Source: Actinoplanes sp. L3-i22 (GTDB lineage: Bacteria > Actinomycetota > Actinomycetes > Mycobacteriales > Micromonosporaceae). Taken from it: a stretch of 64,000 nt of DNA. The notes beneath the pieces are model-generated. The model saw nothing but the letters and a program-made list of their open reading frames with translations. It had not been told where the DNA came from and made no database searches. Of the stretch, positions 55,131 through 63,454 are shown one piece after another. The first letter of the stretch is position 1. The number at the start of each line of letters is the position of its first letter. The position numbers and the translations under genes were made by a program. The DNA is taken from positions 11,273,501-11,337,500 of the forward strand of contig NZ_AP024745.1 of NCBI RefSeq assembly GCF_019704555.1. Reading direction: 5' to 3'.

Positions 55131-56420
55131 TCAGCTGCGGGTCAGCTTGACGTGCAGGCCCCGGTAGCCGAGGTGGTCGGCCCAGTCCTGGGCGTACGCG
55201 TCGATGTACAGGTCACCCTTGGCCTGGCCGGAGACCTTGAAGGACCACTTGCCCGAGACGACCTTGGCGGCCACCGCGGTGCACTTGGAGTAGTAGTCCG
55301 CGTCGCTGTAGACCCGGATCCACTTCTTCTTGGCGGTGAAGCAGTACACCTTGGAGCCGCTGACGCGGGTCAGGTAGACGTAGGCGTACGGCGCGCCGGA
55401 ACCGGTGTCGGTGACGGTGCCCTTGACCACGGACCACGACTTGACGCGGTTCGAGCTCGACGGCTTCGTGATCTTCACGACCGGCGTCCAGGCGTCCCGC
55501 TTGACCGAGACCGAGCCGGCGTTGATCCAGCTGGAGTAGCCGTTCTTGTTCCGGTACTGGATCAGGAGCTGCTTGGTGCCGGTGACGACCGACTCCGAGC
55601 CCTTGTAGTGGTAGTAGTAGCCGGTCACGTTCTGGTTCTTGCCGGTGAACGTGTCGATCCAGCCGTCGCCCCAGTTCAGCTTGAACGCCAGGGTGCCGGC
55701 CGGAACGCTGGTGACCTTGGCGGTGAAGCGCTGGCCGGGCCACACGCTGTGCGAGGTCAGCGAGACGCGCCCGGGCAGGGCGACGACCACGGACTTCACG
55801 ATCGGGGCGGAGGCGTTGCCGGCGGTGTCCGTCAGCGTCTCGGCGATCTTGAAGGTGCCGAACTTCGCGTACGTGTGCGCGATGCTGCTCTGACCGGCGG
55901 TCAGCGTGGTGTTGGTGCCGTCGCCGAAGTCGATGTACCGCGTGATCGCGGCGTCAGCGTCCTTGTTGTCGGCGTACTGCGCCTCCGTCTGGGTGACGGT
56001 GACCGTCTGCCCGACCCAGATCGAGGTCAGGTTCAGGCCGAACGTCCCGGTCGGCGCCTCGGTGTCCGCGGGCGGAACCGTGGTCGGGTCCGTCGGCGGC
56101 GTCGTGGTCTCGGTCGGGGCGACCGTCGTCGGCTCCGTGGTCGGCTCCGTCGGCGGCGTGGTGGTCTCGGTCGGAGCGACCGTGGTCGGCTCCGTGGTCG
56201 GGTCCGTCGGGTCGACGGTCGGCGACGTGGTGGTGTCGGTCGGCTCCGGCGTCGGCGTCGTGGTCGCCTCGGTCGGGTCAGCCGTCGGCTCGGTGGTCTC
56301 GGTGGCGACCGTGCCGCCGGTGGTGTCGGCGTAGGCCGGCGAGGTCGCGACCGCGCCGCCGGCGAGCAGCGCGCCACCGACGATGGCCGCGAGCAGCGGC
56401 CGGGACAGGCGTGGTTTCAA
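55131..56420 (-). CDS. Secreted protein with Thr/Pro-rich linker and PKD domain
   Basis: A 429-residue exported protein. A signal peptide (basic start KPRLSRP, hydrophobic LLAAIVGGALLAGGAVA, cleavage near AYA at about 31) is followed by a Thr/Pro/Glu linker (about 33-120) with two 19-residue repeats. Then comes a PKD-like domain (YIDFGDGTNTTL near 163, AHTYAKFG near 181), a second beta domain (NWGDGWIDTF near 250) and a C-terminal Ig-like domain with two cysteine pairs possible. No enzymatic motif is seen; adhesion or wall attachment is likely. The start is TTG with AAGGAG 11 bases upstream; the linker suits O-mannosylation, and a mannosyltransferase gene lies 4 kb away. Confidence 0.88.
   Translation of the reverse strand: MKPRLSRPLLAAIVGGALLAGGAVATSPAYADTTGGTVATETTEPTADPTEATTTPTPEPTDTTTSPTVDPTDPTTEPTTVAPTETTTPPTEPTTEPTTVAPTETTTPPTDPTTVPPADTEAPTGTFGLNLTSIWVGQTVTVTQTEAQYADNKDADAAITRYIDFGDGTNTTLTAGQSSIAHTYAKFGTFKIAETLTDTAGNASAPIVKSVVVALPGRVSLTSHSVWPGQRFTAKVTSVPAGTLAFKLNWGDGWIDTFTGKNQNVTGYYYHYKGSESVVTGTKQLLIQYRNKNGYSSWINAGSVSVKRDAWTPVVKITKPSSSNRVKSWSVVKGTVTDTGSGAPYAYVYLTRVSGSKVYCFTAKKKWIRVYSDADYYSKCTAVAAKVVSGKWSFKVSGQAKGDLYIDAYAQDWADHLGYRGLHVKLTRS
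56092..56205 (-). repeat. Two tandem 57-base repeats in Thr/Pro linker
   Basis: Copies at 56092-56148 and 56149-56205 differ at a few positions and each encode 19 residues including TTVAPTETTTPPT. Partial copies flank them. Repeat number is likely variable between strains. Confidence 0.85.
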
Positions 56421-56540
56421 GGAAGTTCCAGCTCCTTAGAGGGGTACCAGAACCACATGAGAAGGGTTGGCCCGGCCGAAGCGGAACGTCAGAACGCACC
56501 CGTATCGACAAAACGCCAACGTGCCCCCGTGGCGTCGATC

Positions 56541-56569
56541 AATCTAACCTCTTCGGAGCAGGTGATCAA
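56541..56569 (-). promoter_or_regulatory. Promoter of secreted-protein gene
   Basis: On the minus strand TTGATC (56564-56569) and TAGATT (56541-56546) are exactly 17 bases apart, the best spaced -35/-10 pair I found in the window. Transcription would start near 56535, leaving a leader of about 115 bases. Confidence 0.6.
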
Positions 56570-56747
56570 TCCCGTTTCGATCGATGCCCGGTGCGCTTTG
56601 GCACAGTCTTGCGCCTGATGCACAAAGGACAATCGGTGCTGGCCCGCGCCGAGACGCCGCCGTAGCGATGAAACGCCTGCGTATCTCAGATGGCGCGGTC
56701 ACGGTACCCGGTGGATAACTTCATGATCAATATCTGCCCGGCCCACG

Positions 56748-56772
56748 AAAAAGGCCCGGCAGTGCCGGGCCC
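56748..56772 (-). terminator. Terminator of metG
   Basis: GGCCCGGC and GCCGGGCC with loop AGT (56753-56771), followed on the minus strand by five T, 23 bases after the metG stop. Confidence 0.8.
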
Positions 56773-56794
56773 CTCTCACCTGTTCAGCCGATGG

Positions 56795-58591
56795 TCACTC
56801 GCCCAGGCGGGCCAGCTCCTCCTCGATCACGGACGGCTCCAGCTTGCGGAACACCGGCTTCGGCGTGCTCAGCGGTGTGCCGGCCACCAGCGGCACCGAC
56901 TCCCAGCGCGCGCCGACCGTGTAGTCGCCGGTCAGCACCGGGTAGCCCGGGCCGCCGTCCAGGTCCTCGACCTCGACGATCCGCGGCATCGGGGCGTGCA
57001 CCCCGGTGCCGCCGAGCAGCTCGTGCACCTTCTGCGCGGAGTGCGGCAGGAACGGCGTGAGCAGCGTGTTCGCGTCGCTGACCACCTGCAGCGCGACGTG
57101 CAGGACGGTCGCCTGACGCGGCTTCTCCTCGTCCGACTTGAGCTTCCACGGGGCCTGGTCGGACAGGTACTTGTTGGCCTCGGCGACGACCTTCATGGCC
57201 TCGGCGATCGCGGCCTTCTGCCGGTGCTTGCCGATCAGCTCGCCGACCGTGGTGAAGCCGACCCGGGCCACCTCGAGCACGGCCCGGTCGTCGTCGGTCA
57301 GCTCGCCCGCCTCGGGGATCACGCCGAAGTTCTTCGCGGCCATCGAGATCGAGCGGTTGACCAGGTTGCCCCAGCCGGCGACCAGCTCGTCGTTGTTGCG
57401 CCGGACGAACTCGGCCCAGGTGAAGTCGGTGTCGTTGGACTCCGGGCCGGCCGCGGCGATGAAGTACCGCAGGGCGTCGGCGTCGTAGCGCTCCAGGAAG
57501 TCGCGCACGTAGATGACCACCTTGCGGGACGAGGAGAACTTCTTGCCCTCCATCGTCAGGTACTCACTGGAGACCACCTCGGTCGGCAGGTTCAGCTTGC
57601 CCAGCGAACCGGCCTGGCCGCCCTTGTCGCCCTCCCCGGAGTAGCCCAGCAGCAGCGCCGGCCAGATCACCGAGTGGAAGACGATGTTGTCCTTGCCCAT
57701 GAAGTAGTAGGCGGACGCGTCCTTGCCCTGCGCGTCGGCCGACCACCACTGCCGCCACGCCTCCGGGTCACCGGTGCGCCGCGCCCACTCGATCGACGCC
57801 GACAGGTAGCCGATGACCGCGTCGAACCAGACGTAGATGCGCTTGTCGGCCCGGTCGCGCCAGCCGTCCAGCGGGATCGGGACGCCCCACTCCAGGTCCC
57901 GGGTGATCGCCCGGGGCTGCAGGTCGTCGAGCAGGTTGCGGGAGAACTTCAGGACGTTGGGCCGCCAGTTCTCCCGCTGGTCCAGCCAGTTGCCGATCGC
58001 CTGGGCGAAGGCCGGCAGGTCCAGGAAGAAGTGCTCGGTCTCGACGAACTTCGGGGTCTCCCCGTTGATCCGGGACTTCGGGTTGATCAGCTGCTCGGGG
58101 TCGAGCTGGTTGCCGCAGTTGTCGCACTGGTCGCCGCGGGCGCTGTCGTAACCGCAGATCGGGCAGGTGCCCTCGATGTAGCGGTCGGGCAGGGTGCGTC
58201 CGGTGGACGGGGAGATCGCGCCCAGCGTGGTGCGGGCCACGATGTACCCGTTCGTGTGCAGGCCCTCGAACAGCTCCTGCACCACCGCGTAGTGGTTGCG
58301 CGTGGTGGTCCGGGTGAACAGGTCGTAGGACAGGCCCAGCCCGTGCAGGTCCTCCACGATCACCCGGTTGTACCGATCGGCGAGCTCGCGCGGGGTGACC
58401 CCGTCGGCGTCCGCCTGGACCTGGATCGGAGTGCCGTGCTCGTCGGTGCCCGACACCATGAGCACGTCGTGGCCGGCCATCCGCATGTACCGGCTGAAGA
58501 CGTCGGACGGCACCCCGAAGCCGGACACATGACCGATGTGGCGCGGGCCGTTGGCATATGGCCAGGCGACCGCGGCGAGAACGTGACTCAT
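56795..58591 (-). CDS. metG: Methionyl-tRNA synthetase
   Basis: Charges initiator and elongator tRNA-Met. The 598-residue class I enzyme begins [20 protein letters not shown] (the HIGH-type motif ends it), has a zinc knuckle CPICGYDSA and CDNCGNQ (about 145-165), the editing-free connective peptide, and a KMSKS-type loop KKFSSSRK (near 350), a variant seen in the MetG2 type. A C-terminal anticodon-binding helix bundle follows; there is no fused C-terminal tRNA-binding domain. ATG 58591 is set by homology, and TACGCT seven bases upstream suggests leaderless transcription. Confidence 0.96.
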   Translation of the reverse strand: MSHVLAAVAWPYANGPRHIGHVSGFGVPSDVFSRYMRMAGHDVLMVSGTDEHGTPIQVQADADGVTPRELADRYNRVIVEDLHGLGLSYDLFTRTTTRNHYAVVQELFEGLHTNGYIVARTTLGAISPSTGRTLPDRYIEGTCPICGYDSARGDQCDNCGNQLDPEQLINPKSRINGETPKFVETEHFFLDLPAFAQAIGNWLDQRENWRPNVLKFSRNLLDDLQPRAITRDLEWGVPIPLDGWRDRADKRIYVWFDAVIGYLSASIEWARRTGDPEAWRQWWSADAQGKDASAYYFMGKDNIVFHSVIWPALLLGYSGEGDKGGQAGSLGKLNLPTEVVSSEYLTMEGKKFSSSRKVVIYVRDFLERYDADALRYFIAAAGPESNDTDFTWAEFVRRNNDELVAGWGNLVNRSISMAAKNFGVIPEAGELTDDDRAVLEVARVGFTTVGELIGKHRQKAAIAEAMKVVAEANKYLSDQAPWKLKSDEEKPRQATVLHVALQVVSDANTLLTPFLPHSAQKVHELLGGTGVHAPMPRIVEVEDLDGGPGYPVLTGDYTVGARWESVPLVAGTPLSTPKPVFRKLEPSVIEEELARLGE

Positions 58592-58598
58592 GACGTCC

Positions 58599-58604
58599 AG
58601 CGTA
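58599..58604 (-). promoter_or_regulatory. Candidate leaderless -10 of metG
   Basis: On the minus strand TACGCT is followed by seven bases and the ATG. No ribosome site is placed for this start. Confidence 0.4.
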
Positions 58605-58710
58605 GTGACCCGCCCGGACCGGCCGCGAAGGGATAAGCGAGCGACCGATTTGTGCCGACACGCCCGATCATTGGCAGCTTTGACGGCGGACCCCGTAGTT
58701 GACTGGACGG

Positions 58711-59673
58711 GTGACCGGAAACACACCGCAACCAGGGGACCACCCGTGGGCCGAGGTCGATCCGGACCCCACGTGGTGGCAGGGCGACACCGACCGGCTG
58801 CCGACCTCGCAGGAGTGGGCCGACCGGGCCGGCGACGAGGCCCGGGCCGCGGGCGCCGCCGACGTCGCCGAGCACCTCGACAACGAGCGCCTGGCCACCG
58901 CCGACCAGCTGATGATCATCGAGCCGGGGCAGCCGGCCGAGGTCGTACCGAAGGCTCCGGTCCTGCCTGAGCCCAGCGACCGCAACCGGCCCACCGTGGC
59001 CCTGGACCCGCGGCGCCCACTCGGCGGGCCGCTGCCGCCGCTGCCGGACGGCGGCGTCTCGGCGGCCACCGCGAACCGCCTCGAACGGGTGGAGAACTCG
59101 CCGTTCTGGGAGACCGACGAGGCCCGGATCGTCGCCGAGGCCCGCGACGACCGGCCCGGGCGCCGGCGCCGCCCGCCGGCCACCCACCCGGTCCCCTCGC
59201 TGCTGGCGCTGCTCGCGCTGAGCCTGGTGGCGGCGTTCTTCGCCTGGGTCAGCGCGGAGCCGTTCTGGCTCGCGGTGGGGCACGGCGACCGGGGGTACGC
59301 GACCACCGCGCACTGCCAGGGCGACGGTCTCACCCAGCGCTGCACCGGCCGGTTCGCCAGCACGGACGGCCGGATCAGGTCCGGCCGGGTGACCCTGCTC
59401 GGAATCTCCGGCAGCGCCCGCGCGCCCGGCGCGGTCACCGGCGCGCGGATGGTCAGCCCGCGCAGCGCACAGGCCTACACCGCGCCGCCCGGCCTGCTCA
59501 TGCACCTGCGCTGGGCGCTGGGCTTCCTGCTCGTGCTGATCTGCGGGTACGGCATCGCGGGCGCGACCGGCGCCCGCCGGCTGGAGTCCCCGCGCGCCCG
59601 GCGCGGCGCCCTGCTGGGCAGCGTCGCCGGCCCGGTGCTGCTGCTGATCGGCTTTCTGATCGCCGCCTACTGA
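58711..59673 (+). CDS. Membrane protein of unknown function
   Basis: A 320-residue protein with a 155-residue cytosolic, acidic N-terminal part ([21 protein letters not shown] in parts), a basic stop-transfer (RRRRPP), then three membrane helices at about 161-182, 262-285 and 299-320. The loop between the first two (about 185-260) has two cysteines ([11 protein letters not shown]) nine residues apart that could pair if extracytoplasmic. No family recognised. The start is GTG 58711; TTG 58699 is possible. It ends four bases before the convergent rsmI stop. Confidence 0.8.
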   Translation: MTGNTPQPGDHPWAEVDPDPTWWQGDTDRLPTSQEWADRAGDEARAAGAADVAEHLDNERLATADQLMIIEPGQPAEVVPKAPVLPEPSDRNRPTVALDPRRPLGGPLPPLPDGGVSAATANRLERVENSPFWETDEARIVAEARDDRPGRRRRPPATHPVPSLLALLALSLVAAFFAWVSAEPFWLAVGHGDRGYATTAHCQGDGLTQRCTGRFASTDGRIRSGRVTLLGISGSARAPGAVTGARMVSPRSAQAYTAPPGLLMHLRWALGFLLVLICGYGIAGATGARRLESPRARRGALLGSVAGPVLLLIGFLIAAY

Positions 59674-59677
59674 TCGC

Positions 59678-60535
59678 TCACGGGGCGCTGTGGACCAGCG
59701 TGTAGACGTCGCGCTTCTTCAGGCCGTACTGATCGGCGATGGTCTGAACGGCGTCCCGCCGCGACTCGCCGGCCGCCTCGCGCGCCGCCACCGCCGCACG
59801 CAGCTCGTCGTCGCCCGGACGCTCCGCGGACCGGGCCGGCGCGCCACCCACCACCAGGGTGATCTCGCCGCGCGGCGCACCCTCGGCGGCCCACTTGGCG
59901 AGCTCTTCACAGGTGCCGCGGCGGATCTCCTCGTACGTCTTGGTCAGCTCCCGGCAGACCGCGGCCGGCCGGTCCGCGCCGAAGGTAGCGGACAGGTCGG
60001 TGAGCGCCTCGGCGATCCGGTGCGGCGCCTCGAAGAAGACCAGCGTGCGCGGCTCGGCGGCCAGCTCCCGCAGCCGTGACCGGCGGTTCGACCCGGTGCG
60101 CGGCAGGAAGCCCTCGAAGACGAACCGGTCGCTGGGCAGCCCGGAGAGCGCGAGCGCGGTGGTCACCGCGCTCGGGCCGGGCGCCGCGGTCACCGGGTAG
60201 CCGGCGTCGAGGGCGGCCCGGACCAGTCGGAACCCGGGGTCGGAGACGCTCGGCATGCCGCCGTCGGTGATCACCACGACGGTCGCGCCGGCGGCCAGCT
60301 CGTTGACCAGGTCCAGGGTGCGCCACTCCTCGTTGCCCTCGAAGTAGGAGACGACCTTGCCGCGCGTGGTCACCTCGAGGTCCTTGACCAGACGGCCCAG
60401 CCGGCGGGTGTCCTCGGCGGCGATCACGTCCGCGGTGGCGAGCACTTCCCGGAGCCGGGCCGAGGCGTCGCCGATGTTGCCCAGCGGAGCCCCGGCCAGG
60501 ACAACCCGGCCGATTCCTACTTCTTCACGAGACAC
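59678..60535 (-). CDS. rsmI: 16S rRNA (cytidine(1402)-2'-O)-methyltransferase
   Basis: Methylates the ribose of C1402 in the ribosomal P site. The 285-residue tetrapyrrole-methylase-fold protein has LAGAPLGNIGDASARLREVL (in parts, PLGNIGD near 19), AAEDTRRLGRL (near 40), ITDGGMPSVSDPGF (near 90) for SAM binding, APGPSAVTTALALSGLP (near 118) and EAPHRIAEAL. All match RsmI. The start is GTG. It is divergent from the mannosyltransferase gene with 60 bases between. Confidence 0.95.
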   Translation of the reverse strand: MSREEVGIGRVVLAGAPLGNIGDASARLREVLATADVIAAEDTRRLGRLVKDLEVTTRGKVVSYFEGNEEWRTLDLVNELAAGATVVVITDGGMPSVSDPGFRLVRAALDAGYPVTAAPGPSAVTTALALSGLPSDRFVFEGFLPRTGSNRRSRLRELAAEPRTLVFFEAPHRIAEALTDLSATFGADRPAAVCRELTKTYEEIRRGTCEELAKWAAEGAPRGEITLVVGGAPARSAERPGDDELRAAVAAREAAGESRRDAVQTIADQYGLKKRDVYTLVHSAP

Positions 60536-60583
60536 CGGGAAAGTGCATCACACGCCCGGGCATCAGTTCAAAGCTCGGCAGCC

Positions 60584-60589
60584 TACGAT
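60584..60589 (+). promoter_or_regulatory. Candidate leaderless -10 of mannosyltransferase gene
   Basis: TACGAT is followed by six bases and the GTG start. No proper ribosome site is present. Confidence 0.45.
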
Positions 60590-60595
60590 CGCGGG

Positions 60596-62176
60596 GTGAC
60601 GACGGCGACAGCTGAGACTGACCTCACCACCGGGGACTCCCCCGCCGGGGCGGAGTCGTCCCGGAGCGTGCGCGTGGTGCCCGACCTCGTCCGGCGGCGC
60701 CTGTCGACGCTGGACAACCGCCTGGAGCCCTGGTCCTGGCTGGTCACCGCGGTGATCACGCTGGCCGCGGGGATCCTGCGGCTGGCCGGGGTGGACAAGC
60801 CGAAGGGCTACATCTTCGACGAGGTCTACTACCCGACCGACGCGTGGGACATGCTCCAGCACGGCGTCGAGTGGGACGAGAAGACCAACGGCCCGGCGTA
60901 CGTGGTGCATCCCCCACTGGGCAAATGGCTGATCGCCCTGGGCGAGCAGATCTTCGGCAACCGTGAGCTGGGGTGGCGGTTCACCGCCGCGATCGCCGGC
61001 ACGCTGATGATCTTCATCCTGATCCGGGTGGCGTACCGGATGTTCCACTCCACTGTCCTGGCCGGGATGGCCGGCCTGCTGATGACCCTGGACGGGTTCC
61101 AGCTGGTGCTGTCCCGCACCGCGCTGCTGGACATCTTCCTCGGGCTCTTCGTCCTGCTCACGTTCGCCTGCATGGTGCTGGACCGGGACCATTACCGGCG
61201 GCGCTGGCGCGACGAGCTGGCCAAGGGCTTCGACCCGGCGGCCACCCACCGGATTCCGAAGATCGTGCCGTGGTGGCTGCTGGCCAGCGGCGCGTTCTTC
61301 GGTCTGGCCTGCGGGGTGAAGTGGAGCGCGCTGTTCTTCGCGCCGTTCTTCGCCGCGCTGGTGATCGCCTGGCGCTGGCAGGCCCGCCGGTCGGCCCGGG
61401 TGCGCGGCCCGTTCGTGGCCGGCATCCTCGGCGACTTCGGCTACCTGGTGCTCAGCTTCGTCCTGAGCATCATCTTCTACCTGGCCACCTGGACCGGCTG
61501 GTTCGTCACCGACACCGGCTACTTCCGGCACTACCGGGAGGCGAACGGGCTCAGCGAGCCGCCGATCCTGGGCGCGCTGCTGAACCTGATGCACTACCAC
61601 TCCGAGGCGTACAACTTCCACAGCGGACTGACCGAGAAGCACGTCTACCAGTCCTGGCCGTGGCAGTGGCTGCTGCTCGGGCGGCCGGTCGCGTTCTACT
61701 GGAACGGCAACGGCAACTGCGGGGCGACCAGTTGCGCCGCCGAGATCCTGCTGCTGGGCACGCCGCTGCTGTGGTGGTCGTTCCTGCCGGCGCTGTTCGC
61801 GCTGGTCTGGTTCGGGATCGCCCGGCGCGACTGGCGGGCGTACGCGATCTTCGCCGGGTCGATGGCCGGCCTGCTGCCGTGGTTCTACTTCGCGGTCAAG
61901 GACGGCCGGACGATGTTCTCGTTCTACGTGATGCCGGGGCTGCCGTTCCTGATCCTGGCGGTGGTCTACGTCCTCGGGGCGATCATGACGCCACCGGGCG
62001 GGATGACCGTCGGAGCGGCGCGCACCGACCGGCAGTTGATCGGGACGGTGGTCGCGGCGACGTACATCGTGCTGGTGGCGCTCTGCTTCGCGTACTTCTA
62101 TCCGGTCTTCGTGGGCAAGACCATGCCGTACGACGACTGGTCCATCCGCATGTGGCTGGGCAGTCGCTGGATCTGA
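60596..62176 (+). CDS. pmt: Polyprenol-phosphate-mannose--protein O-mannosyltransferase
   Basis: Transfers mannose from polyprenyl-phosphate-mannose to Ser/Thr of exported proteins. The 526-residue GT-C enzyme has about ten membrane helices. IFDEVYYPTDAWDML (about 74-88) carries the catalytic Asp-Glu pair of the first external loop; HPPLGKWLIALGEQIFG (near 103) and SRTALLDIFLGL (near 176) are PMT signatures; the C terminus ends with WFYFAVKDGRTMFSFYV in parts and a four-helix domain. The start is GTG 60596. The nearby secreted protein with a Thr/Pro linker and the Thr/Pro-rich membrane protein at 62759 are plausible targets. Confidence 0.93.
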   Translation: MTTATAETDLTTGDSPAGAESSRSVRVVPDLVRRRLSTLDNRLEPWSWLVTAVITLAAGILRLAGVDKPKGYIFDEVYYPTDAWDMLQHGVEWDEKTNGPAYVVHPPLGKWLIALGEQIFGNRELGWRFTAAIAGTLMIFILIRVAYRMFHSTVLAGMAGLLMTLDGFQLVLSRTALLDIFLGLFVLLTFACMVLDRDHYRRRWRDELAKGFDPAATHRIPKIVPWWLLASGAFFGLACGVKWSALFFAPFFAALVIAWRWQARRSARVRGPFVAGILGDFGYLVLSFVLSIIFYLATWTGWFVTDTGYFRHYREANGLSEPPILGALLNLMHYHSEAYNFHSGLTEKHVYQSWPWQWLLLGRPVAFYWNGNGNCGATSCAAEILLLGTPLLWWSFLPALFALVWFGIARRDWRAYAIFAGSMAGLLPWFYFAVKDGRTMFSFYVMPGLPFLILAVVYVLGAIMTPPGGMTVGAARTDRQLIGTVVAATYIVLVALCFAYFYPVFVGKTMPYDDWSIRMWLGSRWI

Positions 62177-62191
62177 TCCGGCCCCGCACGG

Positions 62192-62221
62192 ACGAAGCCC
62201 GGCGTTTTCGCCGGGCTTCGT
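62192..62221 (+). terminator. Terminator of mannosyltransferase gene
   Basis: Perfect 13-base arms (ACGAAGCCCGGCG and its complement) around TTTT, 15 bases after the stop codon. Confidence 0.88.
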
Positions 62222-62251
62222 GGCTTTCAGGGGATCTTTACGGACTTGGCC

Positions 62252-62275
62252 GGTGCATCGATCTTTGCACCTTTT
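62252..62275 (+). terminator. Second, U-tailed terminator-like hairpin
   Basis: GGTGCA (62252-62257) and TGCACC (62266-62271) form a six-base stem followed by TTTT. It lies 30 bases beyond the main terminator and may catch readthrough. Confidence 0.5.
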
Positions 62276-62341
62276 CGCTGATCACGGCGCATCCGCTCGG
62301 TGATCACAGAACGCCCGGACCGGACACGGGCGGAAAATAGG

Positions 62342-62389
62342 GCGCGCCCCGATCGCCTGCCACGGGGGAAGCGGGCGATAGGGGCGCGC
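62342..62389. ncRNA. Candidate structured RNA hairpin
   Basis: Nineteen-base arms (62342-62360, 62371-62389) pair with one wobble and one mismatch around CACGGGGGAA. It lies far from both neighbouring genes (more than 150 bases from the upstream stop, 370 from the downstream start), so it is not an obvious terminator. Strand and function are unknown. Confidence 0.3.
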
Positions 62390-62746
62390 AAGATGCAGCT
62401 TAACGAGCCTGGATGAGCGGCACAACGGGTGTCCGCCACGGATTGCCGTGTCGATGCCAGCATCCCAGCGATTCGGACAATATGCTCTTTTTACATTAAC
62501 ATCGCATATCCGCTCATGAATACGATTCAACTCCAGGGTCAGGAATGCGACAGCAAATAGATCCGAATTCTGGCGTAACGTATTCGGCCCGTGAGTCGCA
62601 CCGCAGCTCAGCGGATCGAGGGTCGCCCGACATACATGAGTCGCCACCGGGTCAAATCACTGGGCTCGGCATTTCGTCCCTTTTCGGGGGATCAGTCGGC
62701 CATCACCCTTATAGGTGACAAGCGCCAAGATCGCGATAAATGTTCT

Positions 62747-62752
62747 TAAGCT
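62747..62752 (+). promoter_or_regulatory. Candidate leaderless -10 of membrane-protein gene
   Basis: TAAGCT lies six bases before the GTG. An alternative is GTGACA (62715-62720) with TAAATG (62737-62742), which would give a short leader of about nine bases. Confidence 0.35.
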
Positions 62753-62758
62753 CGCCGC

Positions 62759-63454
62759 GTGACAACGCAGGAGCACCAACACCAACAGACCGCCGACCAG
62801 CGAATTCCGGACACGGAAGTGATCGCCGTTGCGACGCCGGCTCCGGTGTTCGTCGACTCCACCGGGCGACGGAGCCGCATGCTCCGCCGGATCGCGCTGG
62901 CGTTCGGCATCCTCGTCGTCTCCTACGGCGGGCTGGTCAGCATCAGCCTGGCCGGCGGCCCGGTGAGTTCGAGCGCCGTGCTGCCGCTGCCCGGCCTGGA
63001 TGACGACGAGAAGGCCGATCCGGTGCCGCCCCGGCCCGGACCGGCCCCGGCGGCGATCCCGTCGAGCACGCCGGCCCGGGCGCCGGTGGAGTCGACCGGC
63101 AACCCGGCCCGGCAGCCGGCCCGGCCGGCGAGCGTGACCGCCAAGCCGGCCGCGTCCACCAAGCCGGCGGCGACCAAGGCGCCGACCAAGGCGGCCACCA
63201 AGCCGACCCCGGCCAAGACGACGCCCACCCCGGCCGTCACCACGACCAAGCCCACCGAGTCGACCACCACCCCGGCGACCACCGAGCCGGCCACCACCAA
63301 GGCGCCCGACCCGGCGCCGCCGGCCCCGCCGGTCACCACGAAGAGCACCACCAGGAGTGAGCCGACCGCGCTGCCCACGCTCGCGCCGGTGCTCGGTGCC
63401 GATCCGGCCGACAACGACTCGCCCGGGCCCTCGTCGTCAGGGGCCTCGGCGTGA
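62759..63454 (+). CDS. Single-pass membrane protein with Thr/Pro/Ala-rich extracytoplasmic tail
   Basis: A 231-residue protein. Residues 1-42 are cytosolic and polar, a transmembrane helix lies at about 43-65 (IALAFGILVVSYGGLVSIS), and the rest is a disordered Thr/Pro/Ala/Lys segment with KPAA, KAPTK and TTKP units. No domain is visible. The tail looks like a wall-spanning, possibly O-mannosylated stalk. Its stop overlaps the start of the polysaccharide deacetylase gene (GTGA), so they are translated together and probably act together at the cell surface. Confidence 0.82.
   Translation: MTTQEHQHQQTADQRIPDTEVIAVATPAPVFVDSTGRRSRMLRRIALAFGILVVSYGGLVSISLAGGPVSSSAVLPLPGLDDDEKADPVPPRPGPAPAAIPSSTPARAPVESTGNPARQPARPASVTAKPAASTKPAATKAPTKAATKPTPAKTTPTPAVTTTKPTESTTTPATTEPATTKAPDPAPPAPPVTTKSTTRSEPTALPTLAPVLGADPADNDSPGPSSSGASA

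Larger units (their letters stand above)
56421..56794. other. 374-base noncoding region between metG and secreted-protein gene
   Basis: No credible gene. It carries the promoter and a leader of about 115 bases for the leftward secreted-protein gene, and the metG terminator at its right end. Confidence 0.6.
62177..62758. other. 582-base noncoding region with several hairpins
   Basis: The longest gene-free stretch. It holds two terminators after the mannosyltransferase gene, an inverted repeat TGATCAC/GTGATCA (62279-62306), a long hairpin at 62342-62389, and from about 62460 on a visibly lower GC content with A/T-rich runs. Open frames here look like chance. A regulatory RNA or a leader for the downstream membrane-protein operon is possible. 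Confidence 0.6.

Noticed and set aside
62342..62389. A c-di-AMP (ydaO) riboswitch upstream of the surface operon.
   Set aside because: The position is suggestive and GGGGGAA is present, but I could not match the rest of the consensus, so it is listed only as an unassigned hairpin.
62282..62647. A 121-codon minus-strand open frame in the long noncoding region.
   Set aside because: No ribosome site, no similarity, atypical composition, and a long hairpin runs through it.
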